Of a DNA stretch of 28,954 nt, positions 8,905 through 18,880 are shown one piece after another; the first letter of the stretch is position 1, and each line of letters opens with the position of its first letter. A program made the position numbers and the translations under genes. Location: contig DLCS01000088.1 in assembly GCA_002480735.1 (NCBI GenBank), positions 832 through 29,785 on the forward strand. Reading direction: 5' to 3'. The notes beneath the pieces are model-generated. The model was not told the origin of the DNA. It did no database searches and saw only the letters and a list, made by a program, of their open reading frames with translations. The stretch comes from Bacillaceae bacterium UBA7792 (GTDB lineage Bacteria; Bacillota; Bacilli; Bacillales; Cytobacillaceae).

Positions 8905-10311
8905 TTAAACTGTTGCATAGGTTTTTCGAATATCTACAAAATGTCCATTCAGCGCTGCCGCTGCTGCCATTTGAGGACTAACTAAATGCGTTCTTGCCCC
9001 GGCACCCTGGCGCCCCTCAAAGTTTCGGTTTGAAGTTGAAGCACAGTGTTCACCGCTTGGGACGACATCTGCATTCATGCTTAAGCACATGCTACAGCCT
9101 GCATCGCGCCATTCAAATCCCGCTTCGATAAATACTTTATCCAGCCCTTCCGCTTCCGCTCGTTTTTTCACCTGCTGTGAACCAGGTACAACTAAGGCTC
9201 TCACTTCAGGATGCACCTGCTTTCCTTTCACAACGCTTGCTGCCGCTCTAATGTCCTCAATTCTCGAATTTGTACAAGAACCGATGAACACATGTTGAAT
9301 CTTAATATCTTCTATTCTTTGTCCTTCCTTTAAGTCCATATAGGCTAATGCACGAGTTAAAGAATCCCTCTCTAATTCTGTTTCACAATCTGCTATTGTC
9401 GGAATTCTCCCATCGACCTTTGCCGTCATCGATGGATTCGTTCCCCAGCTAACCATTGGAGCGATATCATTGCCATCAATTTGGATGATGGTGTCATATT
9501 CAGCATCCTGATCCGATGCAAGTTCTTTCCATTTTTCTACATACTTTTCGAATTCCTCATCTTTTGGAGCATGCTTTCTCCCCCATAAATAATCGAAGGT
9601 TGTTTGATCAGGACTTACTAGGCCGGCCCTTGCTCCGCCCTCGATGGACATGTTACAGATCGTCATTCTTTCTTCCATTGACATGTTCCTGACAACTTCC
9701 CCACAATATTCAATTACGTGACCAGTACCAAATTTGATTCCGTGCTTTGCGAGAATATAGAGGATCACATCCTTGGCTGTGACACCCTCAGCTAGCTTTC
9801 CATTAATCTCTAGCTTCAGTGTCTTCGGCTTAGACTGCCATAAGGTCTGCGTGGCTAAAACATGCTCAACCTCGCTTGTTCCGATTCCAAATGCGAGGGC
9901 TCCAAATGCCCCATGTGTTGATGTATGGCTATCCCCACAAACGATCGTTTTTCCCGGCTGGGTTAATCCGAGTTCTGGTCCGATCACATGCACAATCCCC
10001 TGCTCTGGGCTATCGATACCAGCTAATTCGATTCCGAATTCAAGACAGTTTTTCTCAAGGGTAGTCATTTGGTTTAAGGCTACTTCATCATCAATTTGCG
10101 TTCGATTAATCGTTGGCACATTGTGATCCATCGTAGCAAACGTGCGATCAGGTCTTCGAACTCTTCTATTCTTCATTCTTAATCCTGAGAAAGCCTGTGG
10201 TGAAGTTACCTCATGGACTAAGTGTAAATCAATATAGAGCAAATCGGGTTTCCCTTCCTCACGATGGACTACATGCTTTTCCCAGATTTTATCAATAATA
10301 GATTTCCCCAC
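8905..10311 (-). CDS. leuC: 3-isopropylmalate dehydratase large subunit
   Basis: Aconitase-family [4Fe-4S] subunit of isopropylmalate isomerase. The product is 468 residues; B. subtilis LeuC is 472. Recognisable motifs are [12 protein letters not shown], and the cluster-ligand region FIGSCTNSR with CSMCLSMN further on, so the three cluster cysteines are present. The start codon is GTG at 10311, with AGGAGG about 8 bases upstream. The gene lies 96 bases after leuB, an unusually long gap for this operon, and that gap contains a perfect 8-bp hairpin. It should act as a heterodimer with LeuD next door. Confidence 0.97.
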   Translation of the reverse strand: MGKSIIDKIWEKHVVHREEGKPDLLYIDLHLVHEVTSPQAFSGLRMKNRRVRRPDRTFATMDHNVPTINRTQIDDEVALNQMTTLEKNCLEFGIELAGIDSPEQGIVHVIGPELGLTQPGKTIVCGDSHTSTHGAFGALAFGIGTSEVEHVLATQTLWQSKPKTLKLEINGKLAEGVTAKDVILYILAKHGIKFGTGHVIEYCGEVVRNMSMEERMTICNMSIEGGARAGLVSPDQTTFDYLWGRKHAPKDEEFEKYVEKWKELASDQDAEYDTIIQIDGNDIAPMVSWGTNPSMTAKVDGRIPTIADCETELERDSLTRALAYMDLKEGQRIEDIKIQHVFIGSCTNSRIEDIRAAASVVKGKQVHPEVRALVVPGSQQVKKRAEAEGLDKVFIEAGFEWRDAGCSMCLSMNADVVPSGEHCASTSNRNFEGRQGAGARTHLVSPQMAAAAALNGHFVDIRKTYATV

Positions 10312-10345
10312 TCTTTTCCCCTCCTAATGACTTTTTTATAAGGAA

Positions 10346-10366
10346 ACACGACCATAAAGGTCGTGT
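10346..10366. other. Perfect hairpin in the leuB-leuC gap
   Basis: ACACGACC (10346-10353) and GGTCGTGT (10359-10366) form a perfect 8-bp stem with a 5-base loop, within the transcribed gap between leuB and leuC. On the minus strand it is followed by TTTCCTT, which is not a convincing T run. A processing or mRNA-stability hairpin, or a leaky terminator that reduces leuCD expression, are both possible. Confidence 0.5.
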
Positions 10367-10407
10367 AAGTTGCGGTGCATTGTGTTTTGGTTGGTCTTGC
10401 TTGCATC

Positions 10408-11520
10408 CTAAACGTAGCATCCCATAATGCTATTAATGGTCTCGTTATCAAGGATGGTTGCTTTGACTTCCTCCACCATTTCTGTCGTTGTGACCATTTT
10501 TTTACCAAGGGAACCAATATCCCTCGTTCTGAATCCACTATTTAGTACTTCATTCACGGCGGTCTCCACCGCCTCGGCTTCTTTTTCAAGTCCGAAGGAG
10601 AGACGGAGCATCATCGCTACAGAAAGAATCGTTGCCAACGGATTGGCGATATTTTGACCCGCAATATCTGGAGCCGATCCATGGATTGGCTCGTATAAAT
10701 ATGGACCTTTTTCTGAAATACTTGCAGATGGTAGCATGCCAAGTGAACCCGTTAGTACCGACGCTTCATCGCTAAGAATATCCCCGAACATGTTCTCCGT
10801 AACGACCACATCAAACTGCTTAGGATTCCTCACCATTTGCATCGCGGCATTATCCACAAGCATATGCTCTAAAGCTACATCAGGAAACTCCTTGGCAACC
10901 TCCTCAGCAACCTCTCGCCACATTCGACTTGATTCCAATACATTTGCCTTATCCACGGAGGTTACTTTGCCACTTCGATTGCGAGCCAATTCGAAAGCAA
11001 GCTTAATGACACGCACCATTTCCTCCTTTTGATAAAACAGAGTATCTACTACTGCATCGCTGCCATCCCGCTCTATGCGTTCACTTGGCTTTCCAAAGTA
11101 AAGACCGCCTGTTAATTCTCTAACCATCAAAAGATCGACTTCTTCGATGATTTCCTTTTTTAATGGAGAGGCATCCGCAAGACTAGAATAATAGTTTGTC
11201 GGACGTAGATTCGCATAAAGATCTAGCTCTTTACGAATTTTGAGCAACCCTTTTTCTGGACGCAAGTGGACAGGCAGCCTATCCCATTTCGGCCCGCCGA
11301 CAGCACCTAGAAGCACAGCATCGCTATTCTTACATAGCTCAATGGTTTCGTCTGGCAATGGTGTGCCTAACTCATCCACTGCTCCACCACCAATTTCCCC
11401 ATAAGAGAAGGAAAAATGGTGTCCAAATCTTTCTCCAATGGCACGAAGAACCTCAATAGCCCCCCTAGTAACCTCTTTTCCTATTCCATCTCCCGGCAAA
11501 ACGGCGATATGCTTCTTCAT
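10408..11520 (-). CDS. leuB: 3-isopropylmalate dehydrogenase
   Basis: NAD-dependent beta-decarboxylating dehydrogenase that oxidises 3-isopropylmalate to 2-oxoisocaproate. The product is 370 residues, typical for the family (B. subtilis 365). Conserved stretches include AVLPGDGIGKEV at the N-terminus, LLMVRELTGGLYFGKPS, VTENMFGDILSDEAS and YEPIHGSAPDIAGQNIANP. A GGAGAGGT ribosome binding site precedes the ATG at 11520. It follows ilvC by only 36 bases; in B. subtilis leuA lies in this place. The downstream gap to leuC is 96 bases. Confidence 0.97.
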   Translation of the reverse strand: MKKHIAVLPGDGIGKEVTRGAIEVLRAIGERFGHHFSFSYGEIGGGAVDELGTPLPDETIELCKNSDAVLLGAVGGPKWDRLPVHLRPEKGLLKIRKELDLYANLRPTNYYSSLADASPLKKEIIEEVDLLMVRELTGGLYFGKPSERIERDGSDAVVDTLFYQKEEMVRVIKLAFELARNRSGKVTSVDKANVLESSRMWREVAEEVAKEFPDVALEHMLVDNAAMQMVRNPKQFDVVVTENMFGDILSDEASVLTGSLGMLPSASISEKGPYLYEPIHGSAPDIAGQNIANPLATILSVAMMLRLSFGLEKEAEAVETAVNEVLNSGFRTRDIGSLGKKMVTTTEMVEEVKATILDNETINSIMGCYV

Positions 11521-11556
11521 TATGACCTCTCCATCCTTATGAATTTTTAACTTTCT

Positions 11557-13126
<1,570 letters not shown>

Positions 13127-13130
<4 letters not shown>

Positions 13131-14848
13131 AGCTTCACACCCACCATTTCATTCAAGCCTTTTCCTGGCGCAATCATTGGGTATACATTCTCCCCTGGGT
13201 CAATCCGGAAATCAAGCAATACTGGCTCTCGATTATTTAACACTTCAGATAAAACGGCTTCCGCTTCTTCTTCTGTTTGGATGACATACCCTTTAATGTC
13301 ATAGGCTTCAGCTAGCTTTACAAAAGAAGGTTGAACTGGATTCTTACTATGGGAATAACGTTCTTCATAGAATAGCTCTTGCCACTGTCTAACCATTCCA
13401 AGTGATCCATTGTTTAAAATCACAATTTTTATCGGCAAATTAAATTCCCGAATGACAGCTAATTCTTGAGTGCTCATTTGGAAGCCGCCATCCCCAAGTA
13501 CCGCCAGTACACATGCGTTCTTGTCAGCTAAAGAAGCGCCGATACTTGCTGGAAGTCCGAAGCCCATCGTTCCTAGACCACCAGATGTTACCCATCTATT
13601 CGCCTTCGAGAACTTGTAATATTGTGCAGCCCACATTTGATGCTGCCCTACATCTGTCACCACAATGGCATTTCCATTGGTCTTTTCATAGAGCATTTCC
13701 ATTACTTTTTGCGGCTTTAGCTGACTATTATTTTTTTCATAAACATAAGGATATTCCTGCTGCCAGCTTTCTAGCGTTTGGAGCCATTCCTCATGAGCTG
13801 GAGGCTTTCCTTCCTGTGCAATAAGCTGCTTGAGAGCCTCCTTGGCATCTGCTACGACAGGGATTTCTGTTGGTACGTTTTTCCCAATTTCAGCTGGATC
13901 AATATCAATATGGGCTACCGTTGCATATGGTGCAAAATGGGCTAGATTCCCTGTTAAACGGTCATCAAATCTGGCACCGATATTAATGAGAAGGTCCGTT
14001 TCGTATAAAGCCATATTGGCGGTATAACAGCCATGCATACCTCCCATTCCGAGGAACAGCTTGTGCTCTGCAGGGAAACCTCCTAAGCCAAGCAGGGTAT
14101 GAACAACTGGGATCCTTTGTTGCTCTGCGTAAACTTTTAGTTCCTCTGCTGCATCTGCATGAAGGATGCCTGCGCCAGCAAGAATGACTGGTTTCTTTGC
14201 TCGACTGACTGCCTCTGTTAGCTTGCGAATTTGTAGATAGTTTGGCTTTGTCGTCGGTTGGTAGCCTGGAAGTTCAATTTCTTTATCTTCCGGCATCTCC
14301 GCTAGACCTGTGGCAATGTCCTTTGGAATATCAATGAGAACCGGACCTGGTCTACCTGAGCTCGCAATATAAAAAGCTTCTTTCACAATATAAGGAATTT
14401 CCTCGATATTTCTAACCTGATAGTTATACTTAGTTATTGGGGTAGTAATTCCGAGAATATCCGCTTCCTGGAAAGCATCTGTTCCAATTACGCCGGTGGC
14501 AACTTGGCCCGTAAAAACGACTAATGGTAGAGAATCAATCATTGCATCTGTTAAACCTGTTACAATATTGGTCGCTCCCGGTCCCGATGTTACAATTACG
14601 ACTCCCGGTTTCCCCGTAATTCGCGCATAACCCTCTGCAGCATGTATTCCCCCCTGCTCATGACGGGGTAGAACATGAAGAATTTTGGAATCATAAATCT
14701 TGTCGTAAATTGGTAAAACGGCTCCTCCAGGGTATCCAAAAATGACTTCTACCTGCTCCCTTTCTAATGCTTGTAACAAAAGCTCCGAACCACTTAACTG
14801 TTGTTTGCTTTCAGCCTTCATGTCCGTAAAGGCAGTCTCCTGTAACAT
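13127..14848 (-). CDS. ilvB: Acetolactate synthase large (catalytic) subunit
   Basis: Thiamine-diphosphate- and FAD-dependent enzyme that condenses pyruvate with pyruvate or 2-oxobutyrate, the first shared step of branched-chain amino acid synthesis. The product is 573 residues. The active-site glutamate region is [15 protein letters not shown], and the FAD-associated motif [10 protein letters not shown] is present. The ThDP-binding signature begins [12 protein letters not shown] and ends ILNN. GGAGGG lies six bases before the ATG at 14848. It is the first gene of the operon, behind a leucine T-box leader, a SigA promoter and a cre site. The first 15 residues ([15 protein letters not shown]) are variable and a start at Met10 cannot be excluded. 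Confidence 0.96.
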
Positions 14849-14909
14849 TCGTTGCCCTCCTCTTTTTTAAAAAATATAGGCTCTGTAAAACTATTGTTGC
14901 CTGATACCG

Positions 14910-14975
14910 CCTTATGCGTTTGGATTCACTTCGTTGCTCGTATCGAGCAAATACGTTCACTCCATACACATAAGG
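14910..14975. repeat. Long imperfect hairpin between the T-box terminator and ilvB
   Basis: Two arms of about 31-32 bases, 14910-14940 and 14944-14975, are complementary over most of their length around a 3-base loop. Both ends are CCTTATG/CATAAGG and the centre is GCTCG/CGAGC. It lies in the ilvB leader downstream of the T-box terminator, so it is present in every full-length operon mRNA. The T-box itself does not explain it. Confidence 0.7.
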
Positions 14976-15007
14976 CTAATATCAACACAGTTCATAAACA
15001 CAGCCAA

Positions 15008-15072
15008 AATATAAAAAGCCCATCCATCCCCATATGCCTACTAAAGCTAGGCAAAAGGGATGAAAAGGCTTT
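15008..15072 (-). terminator. T-box-controlled terminator of the ilv-leu leader
   Basis: On the minus strand AAAGCC (15067-15072) pairs with GGGCTTT (15015-15021). Between them CATCCC pairs with GGGATG and TGCCT pairs with AGGCA. The hairpin is followed by TTTTTATATTTT. It is mutually exclusive with the antiterminator that contains the T-box sequence. Confidence 0.85.
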
Positions 15073-15376
15073 GGAAGCTTTTCCACGGTACCACCCTAAT
15101 TCACGGCTTGCGCGCGTGCACTTATGGTCAATTGTGACCCTTTTGATAACGAGTGTTTGGCACTCGGCTATCCCTACTAAAAGGATTCTTTCAAGATAGC
15201 ACTCCGAGGTGAGTTCATTTTAGGTAGCGACCACCGGTTTTCAGCTGGCCCGGCTCTCTGTTGATCCACTATTCATAAAATTACTTATCCTCTTCATCGC
15301 GTTCGTGAGTATGGAAAATGGTATTCATTGGTGTTTGATTAATGGCTATTCTTAAAACATTCAGATTTCTTATTTG
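15008..15376 (-). promoter_or_regulatory. Leucine-specific T-box riboswitch leader
   Basis: The leader senses uncharged tRNA-Leu and allows transcription of ilvB-ilvH-ilvC-leuB-leuC-leuD when leucine is scarce. The canonical T-box AGGGTGGTACCGTGG is at 15083-15097. The AGAGAG-type motif AGAGAGCCGGG is at about 15249-15259. The specifier sits in the conserved context GAA-CTC-ACC, with CTC at 15211-15213, a leucine codon read by tRNA-Leu(GAG). A terminator at 15008-15072 closes the leader. The B. subtilis ilv-leu operon is also preceded by a leucine CUC T-box. Confidence 0.93.
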
Positions 15377-15382
15377 AGGACT

Positions 15383-15411
15383 ATCTTACTCGGAATTTCC
15401 CCCTTCGTCAA
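15383..15411 (-). promoter_or_regulatory. SigA promoter of the ilv-leu operon
   Basis: On the minus strand TTGACG (15406-15411) and TAAGAT (15383-15388) are separated by exactly 17 bases. The predicted start, near 15376, is directly ahead of the T-box leader. Confidence 0.75.
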
Positions 15412-15457
15412 CAGTATTTTTGTGAATTGTGCGATAATTTATATTTATCAGATTTAT

Positions 15458-15472
15458 TGTATACGCTTACAA
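15458..15472 (-). promoter_or_regulatory. CcpA cre site upstream of the ilv-leu promoter
   Basis: On the minus strand TTGTAAGCGTATACA fits the cre consensus WTGNAANCGNWNNCW at every fixed position. Its centre is about 90 bases upstream of the predicted start, a place suited to activation. In B. subtilis CcpA activates ilv-leu from a cre at a similar distance, linking the pathway to sugar supply. I did not find a convincing TnrA or CodY box, so those inputs are not supported from sequence alone. Confidence 0.75.
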
Positions 15473-15673
15473 TGTTGATACATCCTCATTTACGACTTCT
15501 AAAAAATTTTCGTAATTTTTTTCATAATAGGCTTACAAGAGAAGTTCTTGGGAAGAAAAATAGAAAAGCCATAGGATCAAAAAAACAACAAAAAAGTAAG
15601 TTGACCTCGAGGGAGCACTACATACTTCACCAATATGGTGTGTAGCGTGTTGTTTCCCAGTCTTTCGACACTG
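15473..15673. other. Intergenic stretch with nested palindromes
   Basis: No supported gene. The right half (15599-15679) is a nested imperfect palindrome: AGTTGAC with GTCAACT at the ends, GGGA with TCCC inside, and CACC-AATAT-GGTG at the centre (15628-15640). It reaches a few bases into the 3' end of the glycosyltransferase gene, so it could act as a terminator or processing structure for the minus-strand transcript. It has no clear T run. Confidence 0.45.
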
Positions 15674-16441
15674 TCAACTCTTAGCCTTTGCAATTAATTG
15701 ATCAAGTTTTTGACTGTAGCGTTTTTTTATAACATCCACTTCTTTCTTTATTGCTGCAGTGAATCTTTTGCTGCCCATATTATCGTGCACCCTATAGAAA
15801 GTAAGTGGTCGATCTAGAAAATGCATATCATGCTTTAATACGATTCGGTTCCATAAATCATAATCATGCGTATAGAGCATTGTTTCATCAAATAAGCCGA
15901 CATCTGAGAAAAGGTCTAGTTTGATCATGACGGTCGAACCATTGATTGGACATCCTTTCTTCATATATTGATAAAAAGAAATTTTATTGGGGAATTTCGG
16001 ATTAACCGCCAATCGAATCAGTGTATTATTTTTATCAATCCAATTAAAATTTGTAAAGGAAAATAATGCTTTTTGTTGTTTCATAAAAGCTAATTGTTTC
16101 TCAACCTTGGCGTGATGTAATAAATCATCGGAACTTAACCAAACAAAGTAATCCCCACTTGCTTGTTTTATCCCGACATTTAAAGCGGTAGCCGTACCTC
16201 CATTTTCTTTTTTTATATATTTTATTTTCTTCATAAATGGCCCAAGTTTTTCAACATACTTCGATGATCCATCATCTACAACAATTATTTCGATATTTTT
16301 GTATGTTTGGCTTAGGGCACTCGTAATAGCTCTGTCAACATACCTGCAGTTATAAAAAGGAATAACAATTGAAATCTTGTCTGTAAGTAATTTTGAATGA
16401 GCAGAGATGAATATTCCATTTCCATTCTTCTTTATCATCAT
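15674..16441 (-). CDS. Family-2 glycosyltransferase
   Basis: A 255-residue GT-A-fold transferase predicted to move a sugar from a nucleotide donor. The nucleotide-binding strand is KISIVIPFYNC (22-32), VVDDGSS lies at 54-60, and the metal-binding DxD-type motif is SSDD at 103-106. The acceptor-side motif is YTHDYDLWNR. It has no signal peptide or membrane segment, so it is cytosolic or peripheral. AAGGGAG precedes the ATG at 16441, and a consensus TTGACA -35 lies upstream. It is transcribed away from the other glycosyltransferase at 16678. The acceptor and sugar cannot be told from sequence. The genes of this block (to 22565) look AT-richer than the core genes to the left, suggesting accessory origin. 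Confidence 0.88.
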   Translation of the reverse strand: MMIKKNGNGIFISAHSKLLTDKISIVIPFYNCRYVDRAITSALSQTYKNIEIIVVDDGSSKYVEKLGPFMKKIKYIKKENGGTATALNVGIKQASGDYFVWLSSDDLLHHAKVEKQLAFMKQQKALFSFTNFNWIDKNNTLIRLAVNPKFPNKISFYQYMKKGCPINGSTVMIKLDLFSDVGLFDETMLYTHDYDLWNRIVLKHDMHFLDRPLTFYRVHDNMGSKRFTAAIKKEVDVIKKRYSQKLDQLIAKAKS

Positions 16442-16466
16442 GTTATGCTCCCTTCGCAGGAATTAA

Positions 16467-16496
16467 ATTAACCTAGTGAGTATCGCACACTGTCAA
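16467..16496 (-). promoter_or_regulatory. Candidate SigA promoter of the minus-strand glycosyltransferase
   Basis: A perfect TTGACA (16491-16496, minus strand) is followed after 18 bases by GTTAAT (16467-16472, 4/6). Start and leader length are reasonable. The -10 is weak. Confidence 0.45.
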
Positions 16497-16677
16497 TCCT
16501 AATAAAGAGGGAAGCCTCTCTCATATTCTCTATATGCGAGAAGTAATTTATTGTTTGGGAAAATGGTTAAATTCCCCTGTAAAAAGAAATGAAATTAAAA
16601 CAGAAGAAATGCCGTGTCCATACATAAATTTTCGAATAAATTAAAATATAATTCAGAATAAGGGAGTGATTTTATTT

Positions 16678-17838
16678 GTGGCTGATGTAGGGATTGTCAT
16701 GCCTGTGTATAAGCAAGATGATAGTATTTTTAAGGCAGCTATAGACTCTATCCTCAATCAAAACTATCGCAACTTTCTATTGGTTATTGTTATTGATGGA
16801 GTAACACCAAATGTTGTAAATATTGCTAACCATTATGCTAAAAAAGATAAAAGAATTCGATTGATTCCAAGGATATATAATAACGGAACCGCATCTGCTT
16901 TAAATATAGGCTTTAACTTTTTAATGAAACAAAATAATATTAAGTATTTAACATGGGTATCAAGTGATAATATTTACTATCCTAATTTTCTATATGTTTT
17001 AAGGAAGCAATTAATAAACGCACCACCAGAGGTTGGCTTGGCATATAGTAGTTTTCGATTCATCAACGCAGAAGGTAAACCATTTAAACATTGGGACTTT
17101 TTTTTCAAACATCAGGACCAGCCAAAAGAAAACTTGGTAAATGTTTATTTTGTAGGTTATTCATTCATGTATAAGAAAACTTATGCACAAAAAATAGAAG
17201 GGTACCAATATACTCCAGTTGAGGACTACGATTATTTTTTGCGATTAACTGAGCACTGTGAGATTACATTTGTTCCTCAAAAACTTATGGAATTCAGGAT
17301 TGAAGCTCCTTACAGTAATTCGATTCAAATAAAAAATTCAAACGAAAAGCGCAGAAGAAGACGGTATCTAATGCATTTTGTTATGACTGAAGCACGCAAA
17401 CGGAGGAATATTTCCCCTGAGCTCACAATTATTTTTCCTGTAGGAGATTCATCTGAATTATCAAAACAAGCTCTGGAATTGGTGTTGGATCAGTCCTTTT
17501 CAAACCATAGGTTAATAATTCATGATATTTCCTCTAAGCAAGAGTTTCTTCCAGTGACAAATGAAATTCCTGATGTTCGAATGCAATATTTTTCTACGCC
17601 AAACGGTGTCTTACGAGACGTTTTGCTAAAAAGTCTGGAATTAGTTGAAACAAAATATGTTTTATTTTTTCAAGTAGGAAGCTTCCGTGATAGTATCCAT
17701 CTCGCAGAAATGATGTATTCTGCTAATAGCAATCCCCTGGAAAATCAAGTATTAGGAGAGAATCAATTACCTGAGTTTGGAAAAGTGTATTCAACAGACT
17801 ATATTTCCTCGCTACTCCAAAATAACAACCTAGGTTAA
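16678..17838 (+). CDS. Family-2 glycosyltransferase with degenerate second domain
   Basis: A 386-residue protein beginning at the GTG at 16678, which has AGGGAGTGA upstream; an in-frame GTG at 16666 lies inside that ribosome binding site and is less likely. Residues 4-230 form a GT-A domain: VGIVMPVYKQDDSIFKAAIDS, an unusual VIDGVTP in place of the normal DDGS, and SSDN at 95-98 as the DxD-type motif. After a basic linker (EKRRRRR), residues of about 245-350 start again like a GT-A domain (ELTIIFPVGDSSE, then LLKSLELVETKYVLFFQVGSF). This second copy stops without any acidic metal motif. It is probably a duplicated, non-catalytic half. Sugar and acceptor are unknown. Confidence 0.82.
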   Translation: MADVGIVMPVYKQDDSIFKAAIDSILNQNYRNFLLVIVIDGVTPNVVNIANHYAKKDKRIRLIPRIYNNGTASALNIGFNFLMKQNNIKYLTWVSSDNIYYPNFLYVLRKQLINAPPEVGLAYSSFRFINAEGKPFKHWDFFFKHQDQPKENLVNVYFVGYSFMYKKTYAQKIEGYQYTPVEDYDYFLRLTEHCEITFVPQKLMEFRIEAPYSNSIQIKNSNEKRRRRRYLMHFVMTEARKRRNISPELTIIFPVGDSSELSKQALELVLDQSFSNHRLIIHDISSKQEFLPVTNEIPDVRMQYFSTPNGVLRDVLLKSLELVETKYVLFFQVGSFRDSIHLAEMMYSANSNPLENQVLGENQLPEFGKVYSTDYISSLLQNNNLG

Positions 17839-17851
17839 AACAATCATAATT

Positions 17852-17889
17852 AAGGGAAGCCTTGAAAATTAAAGCTTCCCTTTAATTTT
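17852..17889 (+). terminator. Terminator after the two-domain glycosyltransferase
   Basis: AAGGGAAGC and GCTTCCCTT form a 9-bp stem with a 13-base loop, followed by TAATTTT. It begins 14 bases past the stop. Confidence 0.7.
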
Positions 17890-18004
17890 GTTACAAGATC
17901 TGGCAAAACAGGTCACCAAACCACAATCAATTTTTGCTAAGATTCAACGTCATTCATCCTATAACGTTTTAGTAGAATAGTATGATAAACCTTTTATTAG
18001 CTCC

Positions 18005-18880
18005 TTAGAGCCAAGAGTTATTAATTCTGTAATTGGTTCCTAAAAACTCTTGAAGAATTCTTTGTTTTTCTTTTTCATTAGTTATCTTTTTTCCTATATA
18101 GTTTAATGGTTTACCATCCTTATCTACCCAATATTTCTGAACAGGATTTTCTTTTTTTTCATCTTCTAAGAAGAAAGCTGAATTTACCTTATGAATATGA
18201 TTAATATAGAATCGATCCTCAATGATTTCATGTGGAAGTTTTATGGCTCCAGTCCAAATTCCAGTTTCCGATGGTTGGAAAATATTATGTCTCATCCCTT
18301 TTAAGTAATCTTTTACTCTATAGATTAAACAATTAAATGAACTTGAGAAATTAAAATACTCAGCAAGTTCGTTCCTCGCAGAATCGTAAATATAACCATT
18401 TTGACAAATTAACACTTTGGTTTGAAGTGAAGGTCTGTAACGATAAAGAAAATCTATATAATTCTTATGGTAGGCATCATCGCTGTAGAGATGTAGTTCA
18501 TAGAAGTATTTATACCCATTAAGAGTATTTATTACTGTCTTCTCATACTCGCTGCTGGAAACAAACCTTATATTAAAGGGGAGGGGGGGATAATTTAACA
18601 ATGCATTTTCAATATATTGTTTTGTGCTATCATGATACACGATAAAAGCAAGATAGTTTGGATTGGATTGGTTAATAAGACTCTTTAAGGTAAAATTCAT
18701 GAAAAGAAAGATCCTTTTATTGATCCATTCCTCTGTTAGATGTGTATCTTCATTTGGTAAATTTGCATAATCATAAAGATCAGTTCGTAATGTCTCCCGA
18801 ACATTTAGATTATTAAAAGGAATATATACAATGATACGTTTATCTGGCTTCCTTTGCCCAGTAAATCGGGTACCCAACAA
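18005..18880 (-). CDS. Rhamnosyltransferase-like GT-A protein
   Basis: A 291-residue protein that fits the pattern of the putative rhamnosyltransferase family (PF11316-like). The hallmark is HLTEEWINKRIFLFMNFTLKSLINQ at about 47-71, followed by a strand and VYHD. The metal-binding motif LYSDDAYHKNYIDFL starts at 131, with SDD at 133-135. It has no signal peptide or membrane helix. The start is TTG at 18880, with AGGAG 9 bases upstream; a second TTG follows at once. The donor sugar is inferred from the family name only and could be another sugar. It lies between the two-domain transferase and the capEFG operon, on the opposite strand to both. Confidence 0.7.
   Translation of the reverse strand: MLGTRFTGQRKPDKRIIVYIPFNNLNVRETLRTDLYDYANLPNEDTHLTEEWINKRIFLFMNFTLKSLINQSNPNYLAFIVYHDSTKQYIENALLNYPPLPFNIRFVSSSEYEKTVINTLNGYKYFYELHLYSDDAYHKNYIDFLYRYRPSLQTKVLICQNGYIYDSARNELAEYFNFSSSFNCLIYRVKDYLKGMRHNIFQPSETGIWTGAIKLPHEIIEDRFYINHIHKVNSAFFLEDEKKENPVQKYWVDKDGKPLNYIGKKITNEKEKQRILQEFLGTNYRINNSWL

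Noticed and set aside
14852..15199. 115-codon open frame on the plus strand over the ilvB leader
   Set aside because: It lies antisense to the T-box leader and its terminator, has no ribosome binding site, and its sequence is explained by the RNA structure.
15495..15515. Possible CodY box (AATTTTCGTAATTTT) upstream of the ilv promoter
   Set aside because: Four mismatches to AATTTTCWGAAAATT in an AT-rich stretch; too weak to call.
15427..15645. 72-codon plus-strand frame upstream of the ilv promoter
   Set aside because: It covers the cre site and palindromes, has no ribosome binding site, and its residue pattern is dominated by AT-rich triplets.
15668..16496. 10-base direct repeat ACACTGTCAA at 15668-15677 and 16487-16496 flanking the minus-strand glycosyltransferase
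   Set aside because: Suggests a target-site duplication, but there is no transposase or terminal inverted repeat, and a 10-base match can occur by chance; one copy is part of the -35 region.
16647..16652. Perfect TATAAT before the plus-strand glycosyltransferase at 16678
   Set aside because: No -35 match, and the transcription start would fall right at the ribosome binding site, so it is not called as a promoter.
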